A stretch of DNA of 64,000 bases from Pyropia haitanensis (taxonomy: Eukaryota; Rhodophyta; Bangiophyceae; Bangiales; Bangiaceae): contig SDUX01000004.1 in the NCBI GenBank assembly GCA_008729055.1, forward strand, positions 186,001 through 250,000, written 5' to 3'. A program made the translations under genes and the position numbers. Below are positions 22,095 to 33,125 of the stretch, one piece after another; within the stretch, counting starts at the first letter, position 1, and every line of letters starts with the position of its first letter. The notes under the pieces are model-generated. The model was not told the origin of the DNA, did no database searches, and saw nothing but the letters and a program-made list of their open reading frames with translations.

Positions 22095-24026
22095 ATGAAG
22101 GCCACCCGCCTGGCGTCGGCCGTGGCCACAGCGCTGCTGCTACCGCTCGCGTGGGGCACCGCCACTGCCGCGGGCGCCGCCACCGCCTCTGCACCTGTGG
22201 CGGCCAGCGGCGGCGGCGGCGATGGTGCCGCCAGCATGTCCAGCCTGGAAGGAGAGCTGAGCCCCGCCGCCGCCGAGCTGCTTGCCTCGGGCCGTTCGCG
22301 GACGCCGCCCATTGCCGAGTCACGCGGAAAGGACGCCGAGTACCGCCGGGTGGGCGCGGCGGCGCCGGTGCCGCCAGCCGGTCACCTGCCCCCGTCGCTG
22401 GCGGCAGAGGTCAAGGCAAAGGCCGACGCCCGGTCGGCGGCCGGCGACAACGGCGGTGCCAGTGTGTCCAGCCTGGAAGGAGAGCTGAGCCCCGCCGCCG
22501 CCGAGCTGCTTGCCTCGGGCCGCTCGCGGACGCCACCCATTGCCGAGTCACGCGGAAAGGACGCCGAGTACCGCCGGGTGGGCGCGGCGGCGCCGGTGCC
22601 GCCAGCCGGTCACCTGCCCCCGTCGCTGGCGGCAGAGGTCAAGGCAAAGGCTGACGCCCGGTCGGCGGCCGGCGACAACGGCGGTGCCAATGTGTCCAGC
22701 CTGGAAGGAGAGCTGAGCCCCGCCGCCGCCGAGCTGCTTGCCTCGGGCCGTTCGCGGACGCCGTCCATTGCCGAGTCACGCGGAAAGGACGCCGAGTACC
22801 GCCGGGTGGGCGCGGCGGCGCCGGTGCCGCCAGCCGGTCACCTGCCCCCGTCGCTGGCGGCAGAGGTCAAGGCAAAGGCCGACTCCCGGCCGGTGGACGG
22901 CCGCGGGCGGGCGGCCAAGGCCAAGCGCGCCAAGGGCGGCGCGGCGGCCAAGAAGGCGGCACGCAAGGCTGGCCTGCCGCGGGGGGTCGACCGGGATGCG
23001 GTGTCGCGGGAGGTGGCGGCCAAGGCCGCCGCCTTACCCATTGACGCGGACGTGGAGGCGACGATGCACGAGGTGCGGTCGGCCATGGACCGGATAGCGC
23101 CTGGGGCGAAGGTGGGGGCGGCGGCGGCGGCGTCCAAGAGCGCGGCCACCAGCGGTGCGGTCAAGGCGGCGGCCAAGGCCGCCGCGACGGCAGCTGCCGG
23201 GGACGACCGTGTGGTACTGCGTGAGCGGCTGGCGGCGCTCGAGCTGGCGGTGCTCAAGGTGAATAAGGAGCGCGACGAACTGCGTCTCCTCCAATCGTAC
23301 GCGGCGGAGGAGAACCGGCAGCTGACGATCAAGCTCCACGAGGTGCAGCTGGCGCTTCAGTCGGCGTCCCGCGCGTCGGGGGCGGCCAACCCCGCGCTCT
23401 CTCGCTGGCTGTCGGCGAAGGAGCTCGACCTGTCGGCCTTTGTCGCGGGCACCGCGTACGAGTACTACACTCGGCACTCGTACGGCCCGCTCACCGCCGC
23501 GCTCATCTCGTATGGGGTGCTGCTCGGGCCGCTCGCCGCGTCGGCGCTCTTCTTCCTTCGCCACGCCAAGGCGCTGACGCCTAGCGGCAGTGGCGCGGAC
23601 CTCCTCACGGGCGTGCAGGCGATGAGCGTCTTTGACGCGGCGTTTGCGGCGGGCCTGGTGGCCGCCATCTTTGTGGCCCGCCTGGGCGACCCGCTGCTGG
23701 CGCTGCGGGACATTGCGCCGCCGCTGTTTGTCTTCCTCTTCCTCGCCGTCGCGGCGCAGACGGTCGCGACGGTCGCGGCGGTGGGCGTGTACTTCCGGCG
23801 GGCGGGCGGTGTGCGCGGGCACACGCGCGTCGCGTGGGCGCTCGCCATCAAGCTGGTTGTCGCCGCGGACTTTTTTGGCCGCATCGGCGTGCCAGCCGTT
23901 GCCGGCCGGCCGTACATTGCGCCCGTGCCGATTGGCGTGTACCTTGCGTACGTGGCGGCGTCGAGCGTGTCGCTCGGTCTCGTCCACCGCGCCCGGCGGA
24001 TGCTCGTGCGCGCCGAGGCTCCATGA
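22095..24026 (+). CDS. Signal-peptide, triple-repeat, coiled-coil, multi-pass membrane protein
   Basis: 643 aa from the ATG at 22095, which opens a signal peptide (MKATRLASAVATALLLPLAWG). Residues 48-275 are three 76-aa repeats (each opening SSLEGELSPAAAELLAS), nearly identical to each other. A Lys/Ala-rich linker follows, then a coiled coil at about 374-424 (RERLAALELAVLKVNKERDE) and five hydrophobic helices near 463-487, 509-530, 541-566, 581-600 and 610-629, with a short basic tail. This predicts a large lumenal or extracellular repeat region tethered to an integral membrane domain. I know no family with this order. It is convergent with the protease, 347 bp downstream. The upstream frame is open from 21876 but lacks a better start. 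Confidence 0.75.
   Translation: MKATRLASAVATALLLPLAWGTATAAGAATASAPVAASGGGGDGAASMSSLEGELSPAAAELLASGRSRTPPIAESRGKDAEYRRVGAAAPVPPAGHLPPSLAAEVKAKADARSAAGDNGGASVSSLEGELSPAAAELLASGRSRTPPIAESRGKDAEYRRVGAAAPVPPAGHLPPSLAAEVKAKADARSAAGDNGGANVSSLEGELSPAAAELLASGRSRTPSIAESRGKDAEYRRVGAAAPVPPAGHLPPSLAAEVKAKADSRPVDGRGRAAKAKRAKGGAAAKKAARKAGLPRGVDRDAVSREVAAKAAALPIDADVEATMHEVRSAMDRIAPGAKVGAAAAASKSAATSGAVKAAAKAAATAAAGDDRVVLRERLAALELAVLKVNKERDELRLLQSYAAEENRQLTIKLHEVQLALQSASRASGAANPALSRWLSAKELDLSAFVAGTAYEYYTRHSYGPLTAALISYGVLLGPLAASALFFLRHAKALTPSGSGADLLTGVQAMSVFDAAFAAGLVAAIFVARLGDPLLALRDIAPPLFVFLFLAVAAQTVATVAAVGVYFRRAGGVRGHTRVAWALAIKLVVAADFFGRIGVPAVAGRPYIAPVPIGVYLAYVAASSVSLGLVHRARRMLVRAEAP
22236..22919 (+). repeat. 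228-bp in-frame tandem repeat, three copies
   Basis: Copies begin at 22236, 22464 and 22692, exactly 228 bases apart, and differ at only a handful of positions. The third decays after about 22890. The high nucleotide identity, synonymous sites included, indicates recent duplication or ongoing homogenisation. Confidence 0.95.
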
Positions 24027-24373
24027 GCGGGGCGGCGGTGGTTGGGCGGGGGGAGGGGGAAGCGGGGTACGGGGGGATGTTGGTGGGCGGAGGTAGGAGT
24101 GGGGGAACAGGAGTGGGGGTCGCGCGGCGCGCGCGTCGCGTGGGTGACCCGCTTGGCAGACAGAGTCGTAGCAAGCGCCGGCGTTGAGTAATTTATGAGC
24201 TTCCGCAGACCTTGTTGACACTCCGCTCATCCGCCTCAGCGGCCAGGTACACACCGGCCCTGCTGGTTGACAGCAGTGCGTGACGCCGAGGCCGTTGACG
24301 ACCCCGACGTCGGATAGGCCCATCCTCCTCCGCCCACAACGGCATCCCCCCTTGCCGCCCAATTGTCGCCCGC

Positions 24374-26529
24374 TCACATGTTGGCGCTGATAAACGCGTT
24401 CGCCGCGCTCGTCGCGGCAAAGTAGGTCGGGTGGATGACCGGGCACAGGTCGTCCTCAAGGGACACCCCATACGAGACCACCCCAAACACCCGAAAGAAG
24501 TCGCGCCCGCCCAGCGAGCGGCGCTCAAACAGCGCCCCCCCGCTGTCGCCGAGGCACGTCGAGTCCGCTGTGCCCAGCCCGCCACACACCTGCAGCGGCT
24601 GCGACGCGGCGGGTACGATCTGCTGCGCCGCGAGCGACGGCGGCAGCCGCTTGCGCCACCAGGAGTTGCACTGGGACCACGTGTTGATGGGCACCGCCGT
24701 CAGGCGGAGGGTCGGCGAGAGGGCGGCGTCGGGGCTGGGCACGCCGCTGGTCAGGCCGTGGCCGGCAACGTAGAGGGTGGTGCCTGGCCGGGGGAAGCGG
24801 GAAAAGGCGTTGATAAACGCGGGCGCGACGCCCGCAGCGCCGTACTCGGTGGGCGACGGCGGGTCGGCGATGGTGACGATGGCAATGTCAAAGTTGCCGA
24901 CGACGGCGATCTGGTAGGCGGGGTGCACCGCCACGGCGGCAATCTGGGCGGGGGCGCGGAAGAGCCGCGGGTGGGTGAGGTGGGGGGAAGCCGCGGGTGA
25001 GGTGGGGGGCAAGCAGCGGGAGAGGGGCTCGTCGAGAGGCGAACGGGCGCGTGCAAGCGATAGCGAATCGGGGGGGGGGGAGGGGGTCTGCCACCGTGAC
25101 GGGGCGCGTCAGTCGGCCAGCTCGACTCGTGGCTGTCCCCACTCGCGGCCATTGGGCGGGTGGTCCACTGCCAGTGGGGCGGGGCGGGGCGGCGGTCGAT
25201 TCGGCACCGCCGGCCGTCTCTTACTGTCGCTCCCTCACCAACCACAGCTCCTCATCCTTCCTTGGCCCACCCGCCCGCTCACCCGCCAGCACCGCTCCAT
25301 CGGCCACCCACCCGCCGGCCGGCGACCGCACGGGTGAGCTGGCAGCGCGGGTCCCCTCCCAACTTATCCAAACAAAGACACAGAGGCAACGGGTGGACAT
25401 ACGCAGCGGTTACCACCCACAACCATTGTCAACCCTCTCACACGCCCCCCGTCTGCCCTCCCCAACGTACCGTCCGCTCCAATCCCGAGGTCAGGTCCAG
25501 CCCGCCAATGCGAACGATGTCGCCCACCGCCAACGCTGGGTCCCCCCCGTCGTAGCAGTGGGCCGCGGTGAGCACCTTGTTGGGACTTACTAGCGCGCCA
25601 GCGCACTGTGGGAGAGGAGTGGAGGAGGAGGGGAAGGAAGGAGAGGGGAGGGGATACCACGAGCAGGGGGAGTGGGCGGCGGGGAGGGGGTGAGGATGCC
25701 AGACGCGACGCGGAGGCAGTCATGGTCATTGCGCAGCGGCACCCGTGGAAGGAGGGGCGGGGTGCGGTGAGTGCCAGGCGCCAGTGGTGGCAGCGGCGCC
25801 GCCGGGTGGACCCCGCCGATGCCATGAACCGCCCCCCCCGCTGCGTTATCGCGCGCCGCGAGCAACACGTACGTAAAATACAAGCCCCTGGGGACTCTGA
25901 AACAGCAGCTTTGTGAAGCTGCCGGCGGGCGGGGAGATGGAGACCGTCGACGCGAGATGCGCCGGAGGGGGCAGACGACCAGGGGGAAACACAGTGTAGG
26001 AGCAGATACCCGAGCCGTCAGCGGAGCTCACCGCCTGCCGGCTGCGTGACCGCTGTCCGCGACGCGGTTACCCGCGGTGGTTGCGGCGACGCTTGGGGGG
26101 CCCGTTGATGGTGACACGTGGTGGTCTCTCCCTGGTCGACCCCCGCCCCCCGCCCCCCCCCCGGCACCCGCTGCCGGCCTCCTGAACCGGCCCCTTTCTG
26201 CCAGCCAGCCCCTCCGCGCCCCACACTGCCGCGCCCTCCCCTGCCCCCTTCTCCCTGGCGGCCCAAACGTACAACCCGCCCCCATACACCGCGTCATCCG
26301 CGGTCACATCGCGGCCACCGACGATGCGGCTGTTGAGCACCCCCCCCGCCACCGCGTCGACGAGCACCCCCCTCGACCGGGACAGCCCCGTAACCGCCGC
26401 CACCCGCTGCGCCGCGGCGGCGGTGACCGTCGCCGCCACGACAACGGCCACCGCCGCTGCCGCCGCGGCGATGGGAAGGAGCGCCCGCGAGCTGCCGCCG
26501 CGCCGGGCGGGGTAGACGGCGGCCGTCAT
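24374..26529 (-). CDS. Trypsin-fold serine protease (S1), four exons
   Basis: Exons 26529-26273, 26041-25873, 25605-25471 and 24943-24374 join to 376 aa. Residues 17-40 are a hydrophobic signal or anchor (LLPIAAAAAAVAVVVAATV). SRIVGG (68-72) is the zymogen cleavage site and new N-terminus. Catalytic residues are His158 in LTAAHC, Asp206 in NFDIAIV and Ser321 in GDSGG. The residue six before the Ser is Ser, as in chymotrypsin, not the Asp of trypsin, so basic P1 preference is not expected. There is an added ~25-residue loop (CSYTVFPPGRLPPP) before the His exon. Introns are 231, 267 and 527 bp, all starting GTACGT and ending CAG. The protease likely acts outside the cell or in a vacuole. First exon start is the ATG just before the hydrophobic segment; upstream in-frame Mets exist. 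Confidence 0.88.
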
Positions 26530-27855
26530 GGCGGGCGGCGCCGCGTCCACAGGGCGGAGCGAGGGCGTCAATGGGGTGGTGGTGCGAGAGCGGAGTAGGC
26601 TGGAAGGGAAGACCAGGGAAGGGAAGTGCGCCGTCGCTGTCATCGGCCGTGTCGGTAAAAGTAGGCGGCGCACCAAAAATAGGCGGCCGGCGCTCCCGAA
26701 ATAGGGTGCGGCGGCAGTAGTCGCACGGCGGCGGGGTCCTCGGGAGGGGGCGAAAATCGCGGGGGGACCCCTAATTTGCGACACCTTGGGCCGCCGTCCA
26801 TCGTGCGCAGCGGGGGGGCGCGCGGCACCAGGAAGCGCCGTGGGCCGAGGCGTGGCATGTGACGTGCGGACCATTGCGCAAGCGGCCGTTTCATCCATGG
26901 ATTTTGTACCTCCTCTCGGATCTCACGGCCATGCCGACGCTTTGCTGTTGACGACAAAAGTCACAGTCCAGCCGCGCCGTAGCCTGTCAGAAAGTACGTA
27001 TTGTGCGGATACCAGGTGAAGCGTTCCGTGGCGTGGCGGCGTTCCACGTGGCCCCGTCCCGCCGTGCTGCCGCCACCTTCCCCGCCCCCGCCGTTCCCTT
27101 CCCGCCTTTTTCTTTCTTTCGCGGCGCGCGCGGCAGCGCCGTTGGGCGCGAAGCCGCGTCGCCCCCCCCCCCCCGTGGCCCTCCCTCCCCCTCCGGCCGC
27201 CCAATCCTCCCACGTGCCCACCGCAGGGGCTGGTGGCCCACCCACCCCGACAGCCATGGCGGTTTGCGTGGCGGCAATGGCCGTCGGCCGGCCGCCCCCG
27301 CTCGGCCGCGGCCCGTGGGGGGTGGTGGCCACGGGGCAAGCCACGGCGGGCGGCACGGCCGGCACCGCCGCCGCCCCGGCCGGCCGTTGGCGGCGCGCGC
27401 GCGGGCCTCGGCCAGTGGCCCGGGAGGGAGGACCGGGTCACCCCCGTGGCCGCGGCGGGGTGGCCGCTTCCCCCGCCCCCCCCCCCCACACCCCCGTCCT
27501 CCATCCGCATATCCTTGGTGCCGTCCGGCCCGCTCGCACCGGTCCGAGCCGCCCGCTGCCGCCGCCGCCCCACCCCGCTGCGGTGACGCCACGCCGGGTG
27601 CCGCCCCGGTCGGCAGTTCGTGGTGCCGCCTTGTGCGACGCCGCCCCTGCCGCGCGCCCGCGGGTGGACGCCACCCCAGCGTTCGCGGCGGCGCGCGGGC
27701 TCCGGCCTGTCCCTCCCGACCGCCCCCTCCCCCCCCCCCTCCTTCCCCTCTTTATGGCCCAGCCGCGCTTTTCCTGCTACTTGTTTGGCTTGTCGCCGCA
27801 TCGAGCCCCCTCCCTCCCGACCCCTTTTCTCCTCTCTTCCCCTTGACGGACGGGT
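26530..27855. other. Intergenic region upstream of protease and of the Ala-rich ORF
   Basis: A small frame MDFVPPLGSHGHADALL starting at 26898 runs into GTACGT at 26996, which looks like the donor sites of real genes here, but I could not place a following exon. The remainder (27050-27800) is C/G-rich with no recognisable product. Confidence 0.35.
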
Positions 27856-29232
27856 ATGCCCAGCTACCGTCGCCTAGGCTGGCGGAACCGTGCCGCCCAT
27901 GACGGTAGCAGCGGCTGTCTCGGAGGCGGCGGTGGCGTCGGCGGTGGAGCAGGGGGTTGGGGGGGTGGCAATAAGGGTGGTGGCGACCCACCGGGTGGCG
28001 GCCGCGGCCGAGCCGAGGCGCGGCCGTCCCCCCTCCCCCGCCGCCGCCCGTCACCCGTCCCCCCGCCGACACGAGCACACGGCGGCGGCACCGCCGCGGC
28101 CGCCGCCCGCCGCCCCGCCCGCCTCCTCCGTGATGTAACCGCCCGCGCGGGCGCCGCCGCCGCGGCGGCCGCCGTTGCCACCGGCGGCGGTGATGATGGC
28201 GGCGGGGATGGCGGGCCGCTGCCCGCGGGCGCGCCCGCCAGCTTGAAGGCCCTCGACCGGCGCGTCACGGCCGCGCTCGCCGCCCTCGACGCGGTGCGGG
28301 CGGCGGTGGACGGCGCGGCCGCGGCGGCGGCCGCGGCGGCGGCCGCCACCACCGCCGCCGTTGATGCCGCCACCGCGCTCGCCGAGGACCTCTCCACCGC
28401 CGTCGTGCGGCCGCCGCCGCCACCGCCGCTGCCGCCGCCGCCGCCGCCACCGCCGCGGCGGCGACAAGGAGTGGGAGTCGGGGGTCTACCATACTCGGTC
28501 GTCCGACCACACGCGCTGCCGCCGCCGGTGGCCGGGTGCCCCCCTTCTTCTCCCCCGGCGCTGAGGGCGTACCTCCCCCGCCGCCGCCGTGAGGCGCTAC
28601 CCCCCATCGCGACGGCGGTGGTGGCCGACGCGGCCGCCGCGGCGGCCGCCGCCACCGCCGACGCGGACTGCGTCGCGCGCCTCGCCACCGCCGTGGCACG
28701 GCGGTACCGGGCGGCGGTGGCGCCACTGCGGCGGCGGTACGTGGACCAGCGGCGCGTGTGGGCGGCCGCCGCGGCGCGGGCGGTGGTCTCGACCGACCTT
28801 GCCGGCGGCGGTGGGGGTGGAGGTGCCGGTGGCGGTGGCGTCAAGGCCGAGGCGCGGCGGCAGACGGCGGCGGCGCTGGCCGCGGCGGCCGCGCCCGTGT
28901 GTTGCTCGACGGGCGGCGCGCTGGTGGCGGCGGCGGCCGCGGCGGCGGCGGCGGCGGCGGCGGGCCTCGCCGCGGTGGCGGAGGGGGTGGGCGAGCGGCG
29001 GGTGGCGGCGGTGGGAGTGGGGGTGCGCCGGTGGGCGGCCGTTGAGCCGTACGTGGCGGCGGCGCGGGTGGTGGCGCCGCCAACGGGGGAGAGGGGGCGG
29101 GAGAGGGAGTGTGGGGGGGGGGGGGTGAAGCATGGGAGGGGAGGGGGGGGGGGGTGGGCGGCCGGCAGCCTGCCTATGGGTACTGATGGGGTGGCGGTGG
29201 TGGCGGGACGAGGGGGCGGGGGGGGGGGATGA
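27856..29232 (+). CDS. Hypothetical Ala-rich protein, doubtful
   Basis: This is an open frame of 458 aa starting MPSYRRLGWRNRAAHDG after a C/T-rich leader. Parts look protein-like: a heptad-like helix SLKALDRRVTAALAALDAVR and an Arg/Tyr-containing helix VARRYRAAVAPLRRRYVDQ. The rest is Ala, Gly and Pro runs, so the frame could be by chance. A frame starting at 27899 (MTVAAAVSEAAVASAVEQG) overlaps it and also looks plausible, which suggests an unrecognised intron or a missing base. I recognise no domain. A real gene here would probably code for a helical, largely disordered protein. Confidence 0.35.
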   Translation: MPSYRRLGWRNRAAHDGSSGCLGGGGGVGGGAGGWGGGNKGGGDPPGGGRGRAEARPSPLPRRRPSPVPPPTRAHGGGTAAAAARRPARLLRDVTARAGAAAAAAAVATGGGDDGGGDGGPLPAGAPASLKALDRRVTAALAALDAVRAAVDGAAAAAAAAAAATTAAVDAATALAEDLSTAVVRPPPPPPLPPPPPPPPRRRQGVGVGGLPYSVVRPHALPPPVAGCPPSSPPALRAYLPRRRREALPPIATAVVADAAAAAAAATADADCVARLATAVARRYRAAVAPLRRRYVDQRRVWAAAAARAVVSTDLAGGGGGGGAGGGGVKAEARRQTAAALAAAAAPVCCSTGGALVAAAAAAAAAAAAGLAAVAEGVGERRVAAVGVGVRRWAAVEPYVAAARVVAPPTGERGRERECGGGGVKHGRGGGGGWAAGSLPMGTDGVAVVAGRGGGGGG

Positions 29233-30182
29233 CGCGAGGGATGTTGGCCGTGACGGAGGGGGGGGGCGGGGGGGACGCTGACGGCGCCCTCCGCCAGTGG
29301 CATCCGGCGGGTTGTTGCAGCGAGGCAGCCAGCGGTGGCGTTGCCGCCGCCGCGGTGTCCGCCGCCGGCGGAGAGCGACGGTGGCAGCGGGTCCCGCGTC
29401 ACCGCCTGCCACGGCGGCGGCTTTGACCGCGTGCCGACCGACGCGGCGGCGCGGCAGTGGGCACCACAGGCGCATCGGCTGTCGCGGAGAGGGAGCGGGG
29501 ACGGCAGTCGTTGCGGGGTCAGGTGGAGGCGTGAGCGGTCGGGCGGGAGGGGCGCTGGGGAGGGGCGCCTGCCGCTGGGGCGGTGGTGGGTTCGTGTCTG
29601 CGGGGACTGGCGGGCGGCGGCTACCCCTGGGTGGGGAGGGGGGGGAACGGGTCCCGGGTGGGGGCAGGGGGGGGGGGGGGGCTCTGGGCGCCGCGAGCCG
29701 CCCCGCGCTGTTGCCGGCAGGGTGCCGTGTCGACAAATGGCACGCGCGCGCCCGCCGCCGCGCGGCCGGCAGCGGACGCCCAGATGGGCGGGCGCACGCC
29801 ACGCGGGGTGGTGACGGTGGCGGGCGCGACGCCGCCGCCCCCCCACTCGGCACCCCCTCCAAAAGGGCCTACTTGGATGCAAGCGGGGCGGGGAGGGCGG
29901 CGACGCGTCTGAGCAGGATGGGGCGCGCGGCGGTGCCCGCAGCCGCTGCCCTCCACGCCGTGGGCACGGCCGCTCGCGTCGCCGCGGCGGTCTCTGCAAG
30001 TGTGCGCGCGGCGATGGGCACGAAAGGTACCTTCTTGGCAGGCCAACCACGTTCCTCCCCCCCACCCCACAGTCCCGCGGAGTCCACGGAGGCCCCCGTC
30101 GATGGCCACGTCCCCCTTTGCCACACCACCCCCCTCCTTCCGCGTGACCGCCCCCTCCCCACCCCACCCACCCAACCTGCTC
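29233..30182. other. Intergenic, GC-rich, no supported gene
   Basis: Open frames on both strands are Gly/Arg/Pro-rich with no domain. G runs near 29667-29680 and C runs near 30057-30065 interrupt it. The 3' end of the minus-strand gene abuts at 30183. Confidence 0.45.
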
Positions 30183-30701
30183 TCACGGCTGTTTCCTCTT
30201 GTCCACCAGCGACAGGGAGCGGTAAAACCCGTTAGGCGACCGCACCGCCCGTGGCGCCCACCGCTGCACAAACCGCCGCAGCTGGCTGTCGGTCACGCGC
30301 GTGGCGACGAGCGGCTCGTCGCCATCGCCGCCGGCCTCGCCGCCCCGGCGCCGCCGCACACGGACGGTCGGGCACTCGGCGCGGAAGGCGGCGGCGAGCC
30401 CCGAAATGTGGCACCGGCCGCTCGTCGTCAGCCGCCGCGCCGCCCACGCGGCAAACGCGGCGTACGCCTCCTCCTCCTCCGCGTCGCCCGCGGCGCGCGC
30501 GTACTCGGCGCTGCGGCGGGCCTCAAAGACGCCCGCCCAGAGGAAGGTCGACACGCCAACGCTCACCGCCAGCACCGACCCGCCCGCCGCCTTGAGCGCC
30601 GCGTCCACCGCAAAGCCGGCGAGCACAAACGGCACGCCGTGGACGGCGGTGGCGACCAGTTCCGCCGCCGCCCGGGGGAGGCCGAGGCCGCCGCCGCCAC
30701 C

Positions 30702-30732
<31 letters not shown>

Positions 30733-31231
30733 CCGGCGTCCCCGTCCCTCCCCGTGATGCCGTCGGCGGGGGCGGCGTCGGCCGCCGCGATTCGGGGGCC
30801 GAGGGCGGCGGCGAGGCCCGCCTCGGCGGCCGCCCCCCAGCGGGTGGCGCCAAACCCAAAGTACAGCCCGCCCGCGAGGAGGAGGGAGCCAATGAGCTCG
30901 GGCCGCAGGTCCGTCGCGTAGTTGGTGAGGCCGCCGCCGAGGCCGCCGGGTGAAAAATAGGTGTGGGGGGACAGCACAAAAGGGTCCACGTGGGGGGGGG
31001 GCGCAGCGGGTCAGACAGGGACGCCGACGGGGGGGTCGCGGCGGGGTGCCGCCGCCGGTGCGGCCGCCGCCGCCGGTGCGGCCGCTGCTGCTCACCGTCT
31101 GGGGGGGGGGCCGCCCGCACGGACGGCGCCCAGCCACACGCGGCGGCGCGGCCAATGGTGGCGGCGGCGGCTGGCCGCGGCCGCAGCAGCAGCGGCTGCG
31201 CCGACGGCGGGGCAAACGCAACGGCCGCCAT
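30183..31231 (-). CDS. Predicted plastid membrane protein, one apparent frameshift
   Basis: The N-terminus from the ATG at 31231 (MAAVAFAPPSAQPLLLRPRP) is a red-algal-style plastid transit peptide with Phe near the start. At the 10-base C run 30992-31001 the frame is one base short; with one more base it continues into DPFVLSPHTYFSPGGLGGGLTNY without a stop, giving about 349 aa. The mature part has Gly-rich motifs (YATDLRPELIG), hydrophobic segments (SLLLAGGLYFGF; VPFVLAGFAVDAALKAAGGSVLAVSVGV, counted with breaks) and a conserved-looking basic end (SPNGFYRSLSLVDK). It reads like a conserved thylakoid or envelope protein, but I cannot name the family. Without the missing base the downstream frame would have no ATG start, which supports the join. 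A G run interrupts it near 30680-30735. Confidence 0.62.
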
Positions 31232-33125
31232 GGGGGAGCCAACGGCGCGACGGCGAGACGGGACACCGAGCAGAGAAGGGGCGAGCGGCAAGAGGGAGAA
31301 GGCGGGGAGGGAGGGCGGAAGAAGCGGGAAGGCAGAGACTTCGCGGTTGCGTGGAGTCGATTGCCTCTACAAAGACCGCCGTGTCGGTGGGGGGGCGGGG
31401 GGGGGGGTGTGGCGGTTGCTACTTTGCCGGTACGGGCAAGTGGCCGTGACGCGGCCGCCGTGGGGTGGATGGCGGGTGTCGTCAGGGGCCGCACAGGAGC
31501 CCCACGTCAGCCCCACCGCTGGCGACGCTGGTTGCGGCCGCGGCGCTCCTGGTTCCCACACCACATTCCACGTTGTGTTGGGTGACCTGGGTGTCCACAA
31601 AAGCTCAGAGATCCGGTCTTCACGGAAAGCTGGTGCAGACGATGCGCCCACCTGTTTGTCAAGCCCGAATTTGTGTTGATTGCATCACTGGCGCGCCGTG
31701 GCGACGCCCGCCCGCCCGACGCAGGTGGCCCCGGGACTCCCGGTCGGCCTGCCACCAGTCACAGACCGTCTCCGAGGGCATACCCGTCAACGACATTAAC
31801 GCGTCCGCTGCCGGCACGCGGCGGAATGGGAGCACCTCGCCCAGAAGAGACGTATGAGTGTTGTCATACATCCCACACCTTTTGTATCTGTTGCTGCTGT
31901 CGTGGAGTCGGTTCTTCAGGCAGGCCGATGCGTTGTGCAGCGCCAAACTGGGGCGTGCGGACCGGTCCCGCACGTGCGCCCAAAAAAGACCACGTCTCGA
32001 ATTGAACCCACCGAGCGCGCGCCCTCCCACAAAGGGTGCCTGCTGTGACCTCCTCTTCCCTGGTCCTCGGTCGATGACACGGAAGGTCCCGCCGCAGCGC
32101 CAAGGGGAGCTGCGAGTACCTGATAACCCTGACGGTCGATAGTGGTTGCGGACTTGGGCGGGAGAGCCAAAGGTCTAGAGTCTTCCGGTCCGGTCCCCAT
32201 GTATCCCCTCGCTTTTGAGACACAGTCTCGGCACTCAGCCCTGGTCTTGTTGAGCAGCGGGGGACGATGCGACCGCCATGACATCAGAACAGCCACCACC
32301 TCTTGGACCAGGGGACCTGAGGACTGCTGGAAAGTGAAAGTGACCTGGAACGGCCATCGCGAGCACCGCAGGAGAATGCACGGGGCCCTGGGCGCTGGGA
32401 GGCTACCGACTACACGGCGACGGGAAAGACAGCTGCGTCAAGATGGTGGACACCGATGGCGCACGGAACAGAGCTGGGCATCAAGGCATCATGGAGGAGA
32501 CCCCCGTGGCGTTGCTGTTTGAGAGACAGTGCCGGCGTGGGGACAACTACACGGCGTAAGCGCACTCCCGAGCGACAGTGCTCGAGACGGACTTTCGAGA
32601 GTTTGTGCCAGGAACTTGGATGATGACGAACCATCGTTGCAGAACGAAGAGCGGGAAGCCACCTGCATATAGAGGGCCTGCTGTTGTTGTTGGGTTCCGC
32701 CCTGGTGCCACGACCGATGAGTCTTTGGATGCTACCAGTCGCTTCTTCCACAACTAAAGGTACCGTGAAGAGGGAGACGGGGGAGGTGAACACCGCTGAT
32801 CTTGCATCAGTAGCGTTGCCCTGACCTTGCCGAGTGACGTGGCTCCGCACAGCCCCCGCGTATACGGCGGCTCTCTATTCGAATTCGAATAGGGAATACC
32901 CGACCTCGGTGCATCCGAAGGAGGTGGCACTTGATGAACTCGAAAATCGGTTCCCTGAACGAGTGGCCCAGAACAGCAACCCAGCCACGTGTGGAATGTC
33001 ACAAATGATATGGGTTTGTGTCAGGCGTAAGTGGCTGCACCCATGCTGCACGAGACTCCAGAGCTTGGGAGGAACCCATTTGTTCGGGATTTTTGAAATG
33101 TATTTTCAATTTTCTCACTGGAGGT

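Noticed and set aside
27864..30167. 767-aa minus-strand frame
   Set aside because: Pro/Ala/Thr/Arg runs only, spanning an evident intergenic region.
30987..30989. GTG start for the plastid membrane protein
   Set aside because: GTG starts are not expected in a nuclear gene, and a transit peptide with ATG lies upstream in a frame one base away.
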